Position numbers and translations under genes: made by a program. The notes below the pieces were generated by a model that was not told the DNA's origin, did not search any database, and saw only the letters and a program-made list of their open reading frames with translations. From a virus, in IMG/VR virus record IMGVR_UViG_3300025000_000033, positions 1 through 42,203 of that record: 42,203 bases of DNA, one strand, 5' to 3'. Shown here piece by piece: positions 39,734 through 42,203 of this stretch. Positions within the stretch are counted from its first letter, which is position 1; each line of letters begins with the position of its first letter.

Positions 39734-40234
39734 ATGGAAATTCGAAAACCAATAGAATGATATGAATGATTATATGAGGTGTCGGATTTATGAAATTTTA
39801 AATCATTATCTATAAATAGATTATTAAAACCACGAAAAGATACATGATGATATAATCAAGTAAATCTAAAATGAAAAATATATTTAGCACATCGTATAGT
39901 TGCAAAAACCTTCATAGAAAACATTGAAAATAAGGCTACTGTAAATCATAAAAATTGAATTAGAAACGATAATAGAATAGAAAATTTAGAATGGTGTAGT
40001 TTTAAGGAAAACATTAAACATTCTCGAGATAAATTATCAAGAAAGAATATTTCTTGATGAAAACATTATAAAAGTAAAATAATACATCAATATTCACTAA
40101 GCATGGAATACATAAGATCATGGGAATGTTTACATGATATAACTAGAGAATTATGATTTGATTTTAGAATTATATCAGAACATTGTTTATGAAAAAGAAA
40201 ATGATGATATGGTTATATATGGAGATATTGATAG
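39734..40234 (+). CDS. HNH homing endonuclease with NUMOD4 domain
   Basis: 166 aa. Residues 1-45 are a NUMOD4-type start (EGYEGLYEVSDLGNFKSL), followed by the HNH core YLAHRIVAKTF, VNHKNGIRNDNRIENLEW (H72) and ENIKHSRD. The C-terminal 60 residues (SLSMEYIRSWECLHDITREL, RKGGYGYIWRYG) look like a DNA-binding helix module. A free-standing selfish endonuclease inserted between structural genes. It is preceded by element E2. Confidence 0.85.
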
Positions 40235-40300
40235 ATTATTATAAATGATAGTTAGAAATTATTTTTTATCATAATCTTTTAGCCCTTATAAATTTCTAAA

Positions 40301-41440
40301 ATGACAATAGTATCAGATATAATAGCAGCAGCGTATTTAGAAGCAAGATGTGATGCTAATAATGTTCCAGCAGCAGCCGCGATACAATATTGTGATGATA
40401 TATATAATGAATTGTTAGACGAAAAGAAGCTTACGAACGAGGATTTTGTTAAAAGAACATCTAAGATCGATTGTAAACCTATGAGAAATAAATATTCGCT
40501 TCCAACTGACTTCGAAAAGATGCAACAAGTTTCCATAAAATATTCTGTTCCTACATACGATGCACGAGCTACATGAACAGTCTACGCTATTTGAGATAAA
40601 GTAACAAAGAACGGAAAAGCTTATATTTGCAACGCTGATCATACAGCTTGAACAAGTTTCGAAAACACTAAAACATATACAACTTCTGCTATTATGGTTG
40701 CAGGAGAAACGGTTGTTATAAATTGAGTAACTTTTACAGCCAAGGCAGCTGGTGCTGCAGTGAATCCATGAGATTTTGCTATCTGACTTAACCAAACTGC
40801 ATGTATGGCTAATTTGTTTGCAGCCATCAATTCTTTAACCTCAGGAACTGCAGCAACTTTCATTGCATTATCAACTTACAATAAAAATCTATTAGCTGCT
40901 GCTGAAATAGTTGCAACAAATCCAACATTAGATACAGTGGTAATAACATCAAATGATAATATAACAACCTCAACAGTTTCTACTGTAGGATCATGGGGAG
41001 CTGAAACAGGATGAAATCGAATACAGATCTACGAATGATATATACCATGTTCTCCAAGAATGGTAGATTTTGATTTTATGCAAGATTTTAACAATATATC
41101 TGAATCGAATCCTGTATATTTCTATGAAAATAATGATCTATATATCTATCCTCGACCAAAAGTTAGTGTTACTCAATGAATCAAATTCGATTATATTCAA
41201 TCTCAGGAAACATTGACAATAACTACTGATAATTGAGCAATCCAAATAGAATCTAAACTCCATGATGCTTGGGTATATTGAGTTGCTAAGAAGTATATGG
41301 ATTATATGGGAAAAGATTCATCAAAATTAGATTTCGAGTTCCAAAAATGAGTATTGAAATGTCAAAACTGGTGGAAAAATAGACACTATGCACCTGTTGT
41401 AGAAGAACTTCCATCATCTTTACTTAGATATATGCGTTAA
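40301..41440 (+). CDS. Head-tail connector (adaptor) with inserted beta domains
   Basis: 379 aa. Residues 1-88 look like a gp6/adaptor-type N-terminus (DIIAAAYLEARCDANNVPAA, YSLPTDFEKMQQVS). Residues 91-125 (TVYAIGDKVTKNGKAYIC) resemble a CBM5/12-type carbohydrate-binding module. Residues 126-237 (GETVVINGVTFTAKAAGAA, CMANLFAAINSLTSG) resemble a widespread phage virion beta domain. Residues 238-379 return to an adaptor-like C-terminus (LHDAWVYGVAKKYMDYMG, WWKNRHYAP). The insertion would stick out from the neck. It starts the tail genes, 3 bp before the next gene. Confidence 0.7.
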
Positions 41441-41442
41441 AT

Positions 41443-42203
41443 ATGGCTGAAAAAGAATATATTCCATACATAATAAACCAATGGTATTGATGACAAAGCG
41501 AAAGCGAATTTATGTCCTCTTGATCTGATTTTTCTTATTCACAGAATATAAACATCTATGAAAGTCCAAAATATATCGAACTATCAAAAGCTTTTGTGCA
41601 AGTTACTCTAGCTCCTACATGATATGTAACAAAAATCCTTAGACTACCAAACAATATCCAATCAAATGCTTATTTTACAAGTGTTTGAGAAATTTTTATA
41701 GATGCTGGTGCTTGACCAGTTTTAGTACATACTTTAGTTGATGCTGACAAATATATCTTAAATGCAATATGTTTCACTACATTTCTATTGGTTTTTACGG
41801 CAACAGATATACATAAAATAACTTTTACTTGAAGTGATTTTAAAACATTCGCATCATGCAATGAAGCAATACTATCGTTTACCTCCTCATATCAAGGATT
41901 TTCTACTAACGAAAACAAGGATCTTTGTATCTATAATTTTAAAGATACTATACTTTATTTTAGTGCTGGTAACATACTTTATTCTGTCTGAAATACTCTT
42001 GCAGCAGTTTCCACCTCCGAAACACTAAGAAAATGAGCCAAAATAGTATGACTATCTTTCCTAAATAGTAATTTAAAAATATATGTAAACTATTTGAATG
42101 TATCTAGTTCTCTATATTTCCGAAATGAAACGGCTTCTGATAGTATAAACTACAAGAACAGAGTATTTAAATCAGTAGTTACTGACTGACAACTAGACTA
42201 CGT
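41443..42203 (+). CDS. Probable tail hub/tubular protein, N-terminal part of a gene wrapping the contig junction
   Basis: Start of the 470-aa protein whose end is at 1-779. The sequence begins MAEKEYIPYIINQWYGGQSE and continues as beta-rich repeats with hydrophobic/aromatic strands (FVQVTLAPTGYVTKILRL; LCIYNFKDTILYFSAGNIL), which look like blades of a propeller-like domain. No signal peptide. It starts 2 bp after the connector stop. In podoviruses the protein after the connector is often a tail tubular or stabilising protein; that is my inference here. Confidence 0.7.
42077..42203. repeat. Right copy of 127-bp exact terminal overlap
   Basis: Identical to 1-127. Removing one copy leaves a circular genome of 42,076 bp. 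Confidence 0.95.

Noticed and set aside
1-42203. Many short adjacent frames in the same phase, looking like frameshifted or decayed genes
   Set aside because: They are joined once TGA is read as glycine; the joined proteins match known families end to end.
42077-42203. Terminal repeat as phage direct terminal repeats or attachment sites
   Set aside because: The length equals a usual assembler k-mer, it lies inside a gene, and no integrase is present.

Overview
This window is essentially one complete genome of a small tailed phage. The last 127 bases (42077-42203) repeat the first 127 exactly, and a gene reads straight through that junction, so the molecule closes into a circle of about 42,076 bp. 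The reading frames make sense only if TGA is sense. TGA falls at conserved glycines in the terminase, exonuclease, ERF protein and polyvalent protein, tryptophan is TGG, and genes end only in TAA or TAG. This is genetic code 25, known from Absconditabacteria (SR1) and Gracilibacteria, so the inferred host is one of these ultrasmall bacteria. The DNA is AT-rich. All 62 genes I call are on the + strand and tightly packed. No gap exceeds about 200 bp.

Layout, in circular order from the packaging genes. 30436-34752: small terminase, large terminase, portal and a small coiled-coil protein. 34908-36946: accessory proteins, including two genes that overlap in different frames over 296 bp. 37083-39638: acidic scaffold candidate, major capsid protein (N4 gp56-like) and a neighbouring structural protein. 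39734: an HNH homing endonuclease. 40301-779 (through the junction): head-tail connector and a probable tail hub protein. 798-9360: two very large virion candidates, a 971-aa protein with an M15 peptidase domain and an 1881-aa large polyvalent protein. 9383-17001: the appendage module, with fibre-like proteins, a collagen-like protein, a second HNH gene, and a three-gene cassette present twice whose third member carries a signal peptide. 17030-20480: a lysis-like module (membrane proteins, papain-like peptidase, lysozyme-like protein). 20504-23943: small unknown genes, including a cluster of cysteine-rich proteins, one built from about 20 repeats of a Cys-Asp/Asn-Ser triplet. 24137-30361: replication and recombination (O-like initiator with iteron-like repeats inside its gene, NinG-like endonuclease, ERF annealing protein, Cas4/RecB-type exonuclease, small unknowns).

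Non-coding signals: three promoters of the same build (TTGCAA, 16 bp, TATAAT), several hairpin terminators, a probable structured RNA with pseudoknot potential just before the initiator gene, and a conserved sequence-plus-hairpin element in front of each of the two HNH genes. I see no integrase, DNA polymerase, helicase, tRNA, CRISPR array or insertion sequence. A lytic phage that borrows the host replisome, and the host's UGA-reading glycine tRNA, fits best. The absence of a recognisable tape measure or tail tube protein, together with an N4-like capsid protein, suggests a short-tailed (podovirus-like) particle; this is inference.
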